Positions 36,513 to 47,220 of a stretch of 64,000 bases of DNA are shown here, one piece after another. This DNA is from Magnolia sinica (taxonomy: Eukaryota > Streptophyta > Magnoliopsida > Magnoliales > Magnoliaceae). A program made the position numbers and the translations under genes. The notes under the pieces were generated by a model. The model did not search any database, was not told where the DNA came from, and saw only the letters and a list, made by a program, of their open reading frames with translations. Location of the stretch: the NCBI RefSeq assembly GCF_029962835.1, contig NC_080577.1, forward strand, positions 124,001 through 188,000. Direction: 5' to 3'. How positions within the stretch are numbered: the first letter of the stretch is position 1; each line of letters opens with the position of its first letter.

Positions 36513-39500
36513 TGTAACGCCCTGAAAATCGAGGGTCGAGTAGGTACCCAACTTCCGAGTTCCAACGCATCACTTATGCAACATAGATAATGATGATTTG
36601 ATGTTGTCCATGTTAGTGCATAAAACATGAATGAGATTAAGCTAAATCAACACATCATACTCCATGGACAGTTGAATTTATGTAAGCGGAAGACTGTGAT
36701 AAGTGCATAAAACGTATAAACTATTGTAGGTCCCCAAAGTATGAACACATTACCAGGTCAAATAGTTACAAGTATTGTTTCAAAATACAAAATATCAAAA
36801 GTAATGGTCCACTACAAGTATAAGCCCTGAAGCCCCGTCAATCAAAACGGTCTATAGAAACCCGCCTGAATGCTGCATATATGAGAATGCCTCCTCATCA
36901 TCCTCAAAGTTTGGCTCCGCCTCGCAGGTTGCGCCATCATCTAAAACTACAACAGGGTCTGGTTGGTGTTTAAAACACCGTCCCGTAACATGGGAGTGAG
37001 TGATCAACTCAGTGGAACAATAAAGCAAAGTTTAACATGTTATCAATTCAGTCAAGCAGTAATGATAACGCAATACAACAATTAGGTCCTAAGTACTCTT
37101 GTTAATGCAAGAATGATATGAAATAATGATGCATGCTCTCACCTGCGCTCCCTCAGCGACTTCATCTCACGATCGCGGCATGAAACACTTCCTCAGTGCT
37201 TGACGTGATATGCTAAAGGCACACGTAATGCGGTGCATGAGTGTGCTTACCAAGTTTTTATTAGTCCTTTTCATACAGCAGGATTGAAAAACTAAGGTAC
37301 CTCCTTTATATCATTTTCCAAACAGTGATCCATTCTAGGGTCGTCAGTCCTAGTAAATTTCATACAATGTTACGGTTCTAGGTCACTACAAAGCGCTCGT
37401 CACCTGATCAGTGTAGGCCTAGTTTGTACTTTAGTTGATACGGAAAGGCTCATCGCCTTTACACAGTCTCATATTATGCTCGAGGTTACTACAAAGGGCT
37501 CGTCACCTGATCAGTGTAGGCCGACAGCTCGAATATAGTGTCTCATACCACCGTATTCGGCTCACGAGGCTGTGTTGCTCATTGGACACTACGAGAAGGC
37601 TCGTCGCCCCAGCGTAAGCCGACAGCTCTACCACGGTGTCCCATACCACCATATCCAGCTCATGAGTCTTAGCGGATCGAGGTACCAAGGTTAAACGGGC
37701 TTTTCCACTGGTGAGTTTGATACCTTAGATTCAAACAGTAGTGTCCAAACATAGTGAACATATATCGGGTCAATCGGGTGACTTAACGAGCTCGACTAGT
37801 ACGAGCGTACGTAGAGTTGATCGACATGAAGTGCGTAAGCACTCCGTGTGGCCTAACCACTGTTGATACCCCAAGTACGACTCAGATTCATCGACTACAT
37901 CTTGTATGGCGAAACAAGTTTAGCCAACTGGTCAAAACCTGTTACCGATTGCCCGGACTATATGATAGTCCCAACCGCATTCAATTACGACAAGTAATCA
38001 TATGAGAAAGTCAAAGTAGTAATGGATCAATAATTCAAATCATACAATCATTCGAGCATTTTATGAAATACAACTTAAATATGAATTCACACATATGCAT
38101 TCCATGCCTAAACAAACATTATTGTATAAAACACATGGAGGAAATCATACACATAGTTAAGGTAGTTGAGAATCATATCTCAACACCCATACAAAGTACA
38201 ATTAACTAACTACTAGGTCATTTAGACATTCTTACAAACACTTAGTCTACACATTCCAACTTACATGACATATGTTGGTTATAATATGTATTAGGGCAAA
38301 ACCTTTCGACAAGGAGTTGTCGCATATACAACAAGCATATATGTACGGCAGATAATCACATCGACTGCGAATCTAAAAACCATACGTATTCAATTATTTC
38401 AACAAATACATAGAATACACTATACTCGACATAGTTCATACGTATTCGTAAAGCGAAACAAACATCACGTCTGGCATGTGAAATGACACCCATGACAGTA
38501 ATAAATCATTATCCGGCATTGCAAGTCTTGAAAACCATAACCTAAACGTATATAGTCCGCACCTTATGCTGGTAAATGCATAACAGATTTGTTTTAGACA
38601 CTTAGTCTTTATCAATGGCAGAATGACAACCTATAACATGAATTATGTTAGCTATTTCACCACTAACACTATATGATACCCTAAAACAGATTAGGGTTAG
38701 GTTTTCTTACCCAAGTATGCTGTCGGAAACGCCGGAATATCGCTACAGATGCGATAGATAAGTGTGTGGTGTGGTAAGATTAAATCCCAAGAACAAACGC
38801 CAGTACACTCTCTCACTTCCTCTCTCTTTCCTTCTCTTTTCTCTTTTCTCTCTCCTAGGGTTTTCCAAATTCGTATGAGATGAGAGAGAGGGTTTAAGGC
38901 CCTTATATAGGCCCAGGACTGATGGGAATGGCCCCAAGGCCAACGTATACTTAGGTTATATCCAAAGAGCGTCCGTTTCGATCTAACAGATCACTTCCGG
39001 AGGCCTCTTTTCTATGTGCAGTCAGACTTAAGCTCCCTAACATTGGATCTAGGTTAAGCTGAGTTTTCGGTTTGATCGGATTTACAAATCGACCGTGGCG
39101 GACTAGTTTCAGTTCAACGGTCACCAGTAGTCGATCAGGGCCACAAGTGTACCGACATGTATTTGAGATTTTTCCTGATCCGAGGGTGTAATTGGGTCAG
39201 ATTCCAACGGTCTGAATCCTTAGATTTGACCTGTAAGTGAAACGACTCAATTCACTTAAGTCTCAGTTCATTTTCTAAAAATATTCACGTTTCTCACCCA
39301 CTTCACTTCGGGCTCAAGTTGTACGTTTCTGGATATAATTAGGACTTGATTTCTAAGGTGGTAGTCAATTCTAGCAAGGTGGTCATAACGGTATTGTTTC
39401 GTGGTCATCGGACTTTCGATGTGCAGTCTAGGTTCGATACAGAGTTTCAAAGCGCTCCCAAGGGCAACTAGGGTTTGAGATTAATCGTAAGTCTTAAGGT

Positions 39501-39689
39501 AATGTAGCGGTAATGATTCTGCACGGTTTGGGTCTTGCAGATCATATTTAAAGTGATTAGTGCTAATTTCAGAGATAAGCTAGTTTAGTACTAGTTAATT
39601 TTCGCCTAATTTCTAAAGGTTTCGGTCCTGGATGATTTCTGCCTGAGGTGGTACTCAAGTCTTTGTACAAATTTTTTTGAGACGTTACA
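36513..39689. mobile_element. solo LTR (3.18 kb), Ty3/gypsy chromovirus-type ends
   Basis: It starts TGTAACGCCCTGAAAATCG and ends GAGACGTTACA. The 5-bp duplication CCGTG lies on both sides (36508-36512 and 39690-39694). Array subrepeats resume directly after the right copy, so it inserted into the array. No coding parts, primer site or second LTR exist, as expected after recombination between two LTRs. A TATA-like TTATATAGGCCC near 38897 is a candidate promoter. The TGTAAC/GTTACA ends and long size suit Tekay/Del-type chromoviruses; the lineage is an inference. Confidence 0.82.
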
Positions 39690-41670
39690 CCGTGATTTCC
39701 ATGCATATCACGGTCATTCCCGCCTATTCTATGTTGATTCACGGTCATTTCGGCGCATTTCACGGTCATGCCCTTCACTTCACGGTCATTTCCGTACATT
39801 TCACGGTCAATTCACTTCACTTCACGGTCATTTCCATGCATTTCACGGTCATTCCCGCCTATTCTGTGTTGATTCACGGTCATTTCGATGCATTTCACGG
39901 TGAAGTGTAGCGATTGGACCGTGAAATATGCGAAAATGATCCTGAAGTGAAGGGGCATGGCCGTGAAATGCGCTGAAATGACCGTGAATCAACACGGAAT
40001 AGGCGGGAATGACCGTTATATGCATGGAAATGACTGTGAAGTGAGGCGATTGGACCGTGAAATGCGCCGAAATGACCATGAAGTGAAGGTGCATGACCGT
40101 GAAATGCGCCGAAATGACCGTGAATCAACACGGAATAGGCGGGAATGACCGTGATTTCCATGCATATCACGATCATTCTTGCCTATTCCATGTTGATTCA
40201 CGATCATTTCGACGCATTTCATGGTCATGCCCCTTCACTTCACGGTCATTTCCGTGCATTTCACTGTCCAATCGCCTCACTCACGGTCATTTCCATGCAT
40301 ATCACGATCATTCCCGCCTATTCCCTATTGATTCACGGTCATTTCGACGCATTTCACGGTGAAGTGTAGCGATTGGACCGTGAAATGCGCTGAAATGACC
40401 ATGAAGTGAAGGGGCATGACCGTGAAATGCATCAAAATGACCGTGAATCAACACGGAATAGGCAGGAATGACCGTGAAGTGAGGCGAATGGACCGTGAAA
40501 TGTGCGGAAATGACCATGAAGTGAAGGGGCATGACCGTGAAATGCGTTGAAATGACCGTGAATCAACACGGAATAGGCGGGAATGACCATGATTTCTATG
40601 CATATCACGGTCATTCTCGCATATTCTGTGTTGATTCACGGTCATTTCAACGCATTTCACGGTCATGCCCCTTCACTTCACGGTCATTTCCGTGCATTTC
40701 ACGGTCAATTCGCTTCACTTCATGGTCATTTCCATGCATTTCACGGTCATTCTCGCCTATTCCGTGTTGATTCACGGTCATTTCGGCGCATTTCACGGTC
40801 ATGCCCCTTCACTTCACGTCATTTCTGAGCATTTCATGGTCCAATCGCTACACTTCACCGTGAAATGCGTCGAAATGACCATGAATCAACACGGAATAGG
40901 CGGGAATGACCATGAAATGCATGGAAATGACCGTGAAGTGAAGCGAATTGATCGTGAAATGCATGGAAATGACCGTGTAGTGAAGGGAATTGATCGTGAA
41001 ATGCATGGAAATGACCGTGAATCAAAACGGAATCGTGCGGGATTGACCATGAAATGCATGGAAATGACTGTGAAGGGAATTGACCGTGAAATGCATAGAA
41101 ATGACCGTGAATCAAAACGGAATCGCTGAGATTGACCGTGAAATGCATAAAAATGACCATGAAGTGAAGCGAATTGACCATGAAATGCATGGAAATGACT
41201 GTGAAGTGAAGGGAATTGACCGTGAAATGCATGGAAATGACCGTGAATCAAAACGGAATCACCGGGATTGACTGTGAAATGCATGAAAATGACCGTGAAG
41301 TGAAGTAAATTGATTATGAAATGCATGGAAATGACCGTGAAGTGAAGGGAATTGATTGTGAAATGCATGGAAATGACTGTGAATCAAAACGGAATCATCA
41401 GGATTGACCGTGAAATGCATGGAAATGACTGTGAAGTGAAGCGAATTAACCGTGAAATGCATGGAAATGACCGTGAAGCGAATTAACCGTGAAATGCATG
41501 GAAATGACCGTGAAGTGAAGGGAATTGACCATGAAATGCATGGAAATGACCGTGAATCAAAACGGAATCGCTGGGATTGACCGTGAAATGCATGAAAATG
41601 ACCGTGAAGTAAATGAAATGAATGAAATTGACCGCGAATTGATTGAAATTGACCGCAAAGTGAATGAAAT
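39690..41670. repeat. 21-bp/42-bp subrepeat array, right block, with alternating orientation
   Basis: Orientation switches near 39895, 40150, 40360, 40590 and 40845, after which ~820 bp run in reverse orientation (units GACCGTGAAATGCATGGAAAT-like). Forward-to-reverse switches carry TTCACGGTGAAGTGTAGCG; reverse-to-forward switches carry GGGAATGACCGTGATTTCC. The flip spacing of ~210-255 bp gives palindromic higher-order units of ~465 bp, repeated about three times when the block left of the solo LTR is included. Confidence 0.88.
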
Positions 41671-42993
41671 GGATTTTTGACCATTGACCTGATGGAATCT
41701 TGGAAAATAACTAGGTTAGTTGGCTAAAGTAGCTTCTCCTACCCCAAAATCATATAGCGTACATCAAGTAACTAATTTTGGTTTAGAAGATATTATTGTT
41801 AAATGAATAAAGAAAGAAATGAAAAAAAGAGAGAAATTTTTTTTATATGCTTATATATACATATTTATATAAATATGTATTAGAGAAAATTGTAGGTAGA
41901 ATAAAGTTCTCCATGTAGAAAATAAAAAAAAAAAAAAAATAAAATTTGCATAGACTTTTATGGACTACAGTTATGGCTACGGCTATAATCCGTAGCTATA
42001 TCGTCGATAATATCAAACACACTTCGATATGTATCGAAAATTGCAGGATTTTTTTATGCAAAGTCGCTGGACAGTTCAGACCTTTTTCGAGTAATAGAAA
42101 GACCTTCGATGTATCGAAGTACACATCGAAAGACCTTCAATACATAGTAAAGGACATATGAAAAAAGCATGGGCTGTGATTATGACTACGGTTTATATCC
42201 GTAGCCATAGATTCCAGGCTCTTTTTTTTTTCCTGTTGTAATCTCCACCGCCTTTGTGGGTCCTTTTATGACGTATGTGTTGTATCCAAATCGTCCATCT
42301 ATTTAGCAAACTCATACTAATTCTTGAGAAGAAAAATAAGACAGATTTAGCTATCAAGTGGACCACACTGTAAAAGGCAGTGGAGGATTGAACGTCTACA
42401 TTGAAACCCTTTTAGGGGTCGCAGAAGTTTTGGATCATTACGAAACTTGTTTTTCCTCTTCATCTAAGTCTTTGTGACCTTATGAATAGATTGGATGGAA
42501 AATAAATGTTATGGTGGGCCCTGCAAAAGTTTCAACGGTGAAAATCAATTTTCTGCTGCCCTTTGTGGTGTGGTCCAGTTGAGTTTTGGATATGATTTTT
42601 TTTTTTTTTTTTGAATTATGCTCCGAAATGATCTTGAAATATGGATGAACGTTGTGGATATAATATATACATAACTCTGGGGGCCATGTAACGTTGATCT
42701 CTTTTGAACCGTGCGTACAACTCGGAGTTCGAGGAGCGTCAGCGCTTGTCTTCGAGCACCACCGATCCGCTTGAAGGAAAAAGCAGGAGCATTTTCGACC
42801 TTTGGCAAGTCATCCGTACAGCTGGGGCTTATTCCTGTAAGGTAAAAGGTAAAATGAGGTGGGTTTCATCTCGTAAATGGGCCCTAAATGGGTCGTACAG
42901 TTGTAAATTTCTCAAAAACGGATGGACGGCGTGGATAAGACAAATACGTCACGCTGGGCCCCAAAGAGTTTACTCAGTACGCAATCCGCGTCC
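41671..42993 (-). repeat. fold-back element, right arm
   Basis: Reverse complement of 34650-35870 plus the outer end of the left arm (23987-24096). From inside outward: CCTGATGGAATCTTGGAAAA, CTTCTCCTACCCCAAAATC, GTCGCTGGACAGTTCAGACC, GAGTTCGAGGAGCGTCAGCG, TAAATTTCTCAAAAACGG, TACTCAGTACGCAATCCGCG. The arm ends ~60 bp before the NDUFA5 ATG. Confidence 0.85.
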
Positions 42994-43054
42994 TTTTAAC
43001 AGCAACCTGAGCAACAGTAACCCGCATCAGTCGTCTCGTCCGAGAGTGAGAAGG

Positions 43055-43373
43055 ATGTTCCTGCGTCGGATGATGGTTGCAGGGCCGCTGTTGGCGAAGT
43101 TGAAGGAGACGACAGGGATAGTAGGGCTGGACGTGGTCCCCAACGCACGGGAGGTTCTCATTTCACTGTACACGCGCACCCTCCAGGAGATCAAGGCCGT
43201 CCCCGAGGATGAGGGCTACCGTAAGGCCGTGGAGAGTTTCACCAACCACCGCCTCAGGATCTGCCAGGAGGAGGGCGATTGGGAGCAGATCGAGAAGAAG
43301 ATCGGTTGCGGGCAGGTCGAGGAGCTCATTGAGGAGGCCCAAGACGAGCTCAAGCTCATTGCCAAGATGATCG
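43055..43373 (+). CDS. NDUFA5: NADH dehydrogenase (ubiquinone) 1 alpha subcomplex subunit 5, first coding exon
   Basis: The exon encodes 106 residues starting MFLRRMMVAGPLLAKLKETT, followed by GIVGLDVVPNAREVLISLY, VPEDEGYRKAVESFTNHRL and CGQVEELIEEAQDELKLIA. This is the conserved N-terminal two thirds of the plant complex I subunit B13/NDUFA5 (ETC_C1_NDUFA5 family, At5g52840 type, usually ~169 residues), a matrix-arm accessory subunit in mitochondria. It ends KMI plus one base at a GTGCGT donor; the Arabidopsis protein continues EWDPWG, which fits the phase. No matching second exon was found in the rest of the window, so it lies to the right of it, or the copy is truncated. The frame is open upstream to 42704 through the fold-back arm, but ATG 43055 matches the family start. 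Confidence 0.88.
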
Positions 43374-44276
43374 GTGCGTCCTCTCCTTACCTGCTCCATG
43401 CCTTCCTTTCCTTAAAATGCTAAATACTAGTATTCGCTCCTTGTATCTCTCCTCAACATGTATTCTTTCATTCATTCATTCATCAGTAAACAAATACTAC
43501 TGTGCTGACCTATCTCAGATCAACGCGTACAATGTCCGGAAAAAGAAAAAGAAAAGGAAAGGACATATGGGCTCTCTTCATAACAGATCGACACACCTAC
43601 ATGTTTGGACAACAATGCCCCATTTGCTTGCCCATGTAACTTATAACAACTAGGCTCCATATCTGCTTATCCAGAATGTATATGTAATTCTCGTAGGTCT
43701 TGGAGGTACCCATAAATAAAAGTATAAAACTGACTTCATGATGCTCTTGGAAAATGTATTTAATAGATTTTTTAGTTAAAAAATTCTCAGTGTATGGAAA
43801 AAACTGTTTATACATTATCTAGAAATGCAAAAAGACTTTATAAAATGCATGTAATATGCCAAAAATTCACTGAATGAATTAGATGACTTGAGGGCCTGTT
43901 TGGTAGATGCCTAAGAATGAATTCTTCTCTTTTAGGTAATCATACTTATGTCTTAGAGATTGTGAATGTTGGTTTTTTGAGATTATTTTTAATCCTTATA
44001 AAAAAGAAATGTTACATATGAGTAATATGTAATTATGATTAACTAAAATGAGATGAACTCATTTTTAGGCATCTCCCGACAAGGCCCTAAGCTTTCCTAT
44101 TTGTTTTAGCACATGTGTCTAATTTGGTTCTAACATACTTGTGAGACATCTATTTTCCCCAAATCCAAAGTTTTTGTTGCATAAATGAATAATTTATAGA
44201 ATACAGTTCATTGAAGTACCAATGTAACTAAAGACTATCCCATGATCAAGGTGTCCCTGAATTGTAGAATGAGTAT
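43374..44276. other. NDUFA5 intron 1, 5' part
   Basis: AT-rich non-coding sequence with a (CATT)n run near 43468-43484 and a MITE (43892-44087, separate entry). No second exon is visible. Confidence 0.5.
43892..44087. mobile_element. ~196-bp MITE with ~33-bp terminal inverted repeats
   Basis: The left end GGGCCTGTTTGGTAGATGCC is mirrored by the right end GGCATCTCCCGACAAGGCCC (reverse complement GGGCCTTGTCGGGAGATGCC), and CTAAGAATGAATTC inside mirrors GAACTCATTTTTAG. The flanks read TGA and TAA, compatible with a 3-bp Tourist (PIF/Harbinger) target duplication. No coding capacity. Confidence 0.7.
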
Positions 44277-44277
44277 T

Positions 44278-44874
44278 TTCTTTTTCCTTTTTTTCTAAGA
44301 TGATGCAAATTTAGAGCCGAAGGCAAAAAGAAAGGAAAAGAAAAAAAGAAAAAGAAAAAAACAAACAAACAAAGGAAAAAAGATAAATACAAAAGCGAAC
44401 CCAGGAAATCGAGCCCCAACAAACCCAAAACCCCTTAGGGCACCCAATCCTTGATACATCACTACCCGATCAAGGACCCCGACCCCAGAACTACTCTTAT
44501 TGCAGAAACAATGATTATTTCTTTCACTCCGAATGGATCAAAGACCAGTAGGCAAGGCAACTCTCCATCTGGATTTACCCAAACAACCCCTCCTCCAGTG
44601 TGCCAAGCACTGAAAAGACTCTCAATTGAGCTTAGCATCCCCCAAGAAATGTTTAAAAAGAGGAGAATTGCCGACCACGCAACCCTGGAGAAGGGGCAAT
44701 GAATAAATAGATGATCCATTGACTCCTCTTCTCTTAGGCACAAAAGATGGGTAGTTGGCAGCACCATGCCCCTTTTGCAAATATTGTCGATAGAAAGAAT
44801 AGGATTCCTCCAAACTAGCTAAAAGCTACGATTTTAGAAGGAGCCCCATAGGACCAAATAGAGGTAGTGTGATT
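44278..44874 (-). mobile_element. LINE C, 3' part (oldest layer of the LINE nest)
   Basis: The minus-strand translation has NHTTSIWSYGAPSKIVAF, then THLLCLREEESMDHLFIHCP, the zinc-binding zf-RVT end of plant L1 ORF2. The peptide is continuous across the breakpoint with the piece at 53165-53698 (KIGEYNNHTTSIWSYGAPSK), which proves that the DNA between was inserted later. A T-rich run at ~44277-44296 is the probable poly(A) tail. Confidence 0.82.
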
Positions 44875-47004
44875 TTTTTTAAAATTTTTTTTTTTTAAAT
44901 TTTTTAATTTTTTTTGAGAAGTTACGAGAATTGTATTAAAAAGAGAAACAAAAAAAAAAAAAACAAAAGAAGAGAGCAGGGCCGCTGAGAGGCGGACCAC
45001 TTAAACTCCTAAGAAGAGAGGATTACATCCCCTTAGGGAATCTACATTAGAAACCCATTCAGACATAAGATTTTTAGCTCTGCTTGCGACAAATACAGCC
45101 GAATTGGATTCATTTATGAAGCATCTACCAATCGTTTCTTCCCAAACCGACCACCAGATGGCAAGCGGGGCTATTCTCCATAACGGAGTCCGAAGTTTAC
45201 CAAAGCCGACCCCATGCCAAGCCTTCAAGAGACGATCTGAAGAGTCCGGGAAGCACCAAGAAATATCGAAGGAGTTTAAGAAAAGGGACCAGATCTGGAA
45301 AATGAATTGGCAGTGGAGGAACAAGTGATTGCCGATTCTTCAGCGACCATGCAGCAGAGACAGATGTTGGGAAGGATCATCCCTTTTCTTTTCAAATTAT
45401 CAATCGTTAGCACCTTCCTCTTCCCTACCAGCCAACCAAAGACGACTATTTTAGGGGGGGCTGCATACTTCCAGATGTGGGTTGTCGTAGATTTGTCTTC
45501 GCGAGTGGCAGCTAAGGACAGAATTCTGTAAAAAGATTTGAGAGAAAATAGACCAGATTTATTAGTTATCCATGATATATTATCTTCTGAAGAACGATCT
45601 GGAGTGAGGCTTGAGATTTTATAAAGGAGAGACACGAACTCAGCAATCTCCCAATCGTGGAGATTTCTCCTGCATTCCAGATTCCACACTATGATTCCGC
45701 CAGAAAGGGAAAGACATTTAGAGACTGAGATGTCTTGATTTGGCACAATATTGAAGATGTTTGGAAATTCCGCTTTAAGGACTGCATCACCTACCCACCT
45801 ATCTTCCCAAAATCGGACCTCATCCCCTTTGCCAATCTAAAAGATGATGTTGTTGAGAATTTCGTTTTTCAAGGCTATAATACCCCTCCATAGGGCCGAG
45901 GCCCTATAGCGAGACGAGTCTTTGGTCCACCAGCCACCCGAGGAGAGACCATATTTACATTTGGTAAGTTTGGTCCAGAGAAGACCCTTATCTGATCCAA
46001 GTCTCCAAATCCATTTACCTAGGAGAGCTTTGTTCATGGTCTTGAGGTCTTTGATCCCCACTCCTCCTTCCTGAATGTGTTTACAAACATCCTTCCATCC
46101 AACGAGGTGAATTTTTTCTTTTCCTCTTTGTCATGCCAAAGGAAGTCGTGTCTGGATTTTTCCAGGGAAGCCAGGATTGACGCTGGGCACTTAAACATGG
46201 ACATAAAAGTACAAGGGGAGATTAGATAAGGCCGATTTGATTAGAGTGATACGGCCCCCAAGGGATAGATATCTGCACTTCCAGGTGGCGAGATATTTAT
46301 CGAACCTATCAATGACCTTGTCCCAAAGAAATTTTGGGGGTTTGCCGATGCACAGAGGAAGACCCAGAAAAGAAGTCGGAAGGTTGCCAATGGAACAGTT
46401 AAAATAGTCTACAAGAGAAGCAGATTTGGTGTGGTTCATATTCACCCCGATGATTTTAGTTTTTGCCATATTGACTCTCTGACCAGAGACTGCCTCAAAG
46501 CATTTGATTGTTGTTCGTAGATTACCAACTGATTCCCGGTCTGCATCGCTGAAGAGGACAGTGTCGTCTGCAAATTGTATGTGGGATATCAGGTTGTCCA
46601 TGTCTTTGATTCGGATACCGCTAAGAAGACCTGCTTGCTGGCCTTTGATTAGAATTCTGGATAAAGCGTCTGCTACTATAAGGAGGAGGAAGGGCGATAA
46701 CGGGTCCCCTTGACGTAGACCTCTGTAACTTTTAAAGAAGCCTCTTGGAGAGTCGTTTAGGAGGATAGAAAAATGAGCCAAGCTTACAGATTCCCCCATC
46801 CATTTTCTCCACTTCTCACCAAATCCCATGCGGATTAGCATGTATTGGAGGAATTCTCAGTCGACATGGTCATATACTTTCTCGAGATCGGGTTTACAGA
46901 GGATAGACTTCGCTTTAGATCTATGAGCAGAATCCAAGCATTCGTAGGCTATCAATGCGCTATCAGTAATTTGCCTACCCGGAATGAAGGCACTTTGATT
47001 TTCT
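44875..47004 (-). mobile_element. LINE B, 5'-truncated L1 inserted in LINE C
   Basis: GAGGTAGTGTGATT at 44861-44874 (belonging to LINE C) is repeated at 47005-47018: a 14-bp target duplication. The poly(A) tail is the T-run from 44871. The body starts within RT (SENQSAFIPGRQITDSALIA, ~46950) and runs through [12 protein letters not shown]-like and QFADDTVLF blocks (~46590) to the zf-RVT end, ending ~45001 at LFLGV. The frame is interrupted several times, for example near 46190 and 45840-45750. The endonuclease and ORF1 are absent. Confidence 0.88.
46191..46841 (-). pseudogene. LINE B reverse transcriptase fragment
   Basis: 216 codons with [40 protein letters not shown] and LISHIQFADDTVLFSDAD (the RT catalytic FADD), followed by SFLGLPLCIGKPPKFLWDKV. 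The frame is lost before the thumb/connection region is complete. It is not expected to give an active enzyme, since the element lacks its 5' half. Confidence 0.85.
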
Positions 47005-47220
47005 GAGGTAGTGTGATTGTTTTTTTTTTTTTTTGAAAGATAACTTGTATTAAGAGGAGAAAAGAAGGAAAAAACAGGAGAAAGGGAGCTGCTAAGGTAG
47101 CAAATCCTAGGAAGTCTGAACAAATGCTAGATCAACATTAATCCCATCCATATGGGAGGCCCATTCAGCAATGAAACACTTAACAAAGGAACACACTAAG
47201 ATTGGGGGCTTCGACTCATT

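Larger units (their letters stand above)
23987..42993. mobile_element. giant fold-back (long inverted repeat) element, carrying two later LTR insertions
   Basis: The left end (GACGCGGATTGCG, then TACTGAGTAAACT, then CTTATCCACGCTGTCCA) is found reverse-complemented at the right end (42900-42993). TTTTAAC lies directly outside both ends (23980-23986 and 42994-43000), a possible target duplication. Arms continue inward: 34650-35870 pairs with 41670-42925 (for example GCTGACGCTCCTCGAACTC near 34816 against GAGTTCGAGGAGCGTCAGC near 42724), by eye close to 88 percent identical. The core is a 21-bp/42-bp array. Leaving out the Athila-like element and the solo LTR, it is ~5.6 kb. No transposase was seen. 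The architecture resembles fold-back elements and long-TIR MULE derivatives; the superfamily is open. Confidence 0.75.

Noticed and set aside
35870-41670. Possible CRISPR array or family of repeat-protein genes
   Set aside because: The repeats are contiguous 21-bp/42-bp units with no unique spacers, in a plant nuclear context, and the long frames on both strands follow from the period being a multiple of three.
42704-43054. Long N-terminal extension of NDUFA5
   Set aside because: The extension comes from fold-back arm sequence, has no similarity to the family, and the known protein starts MFLR as at 43055. Kept only as an observation.
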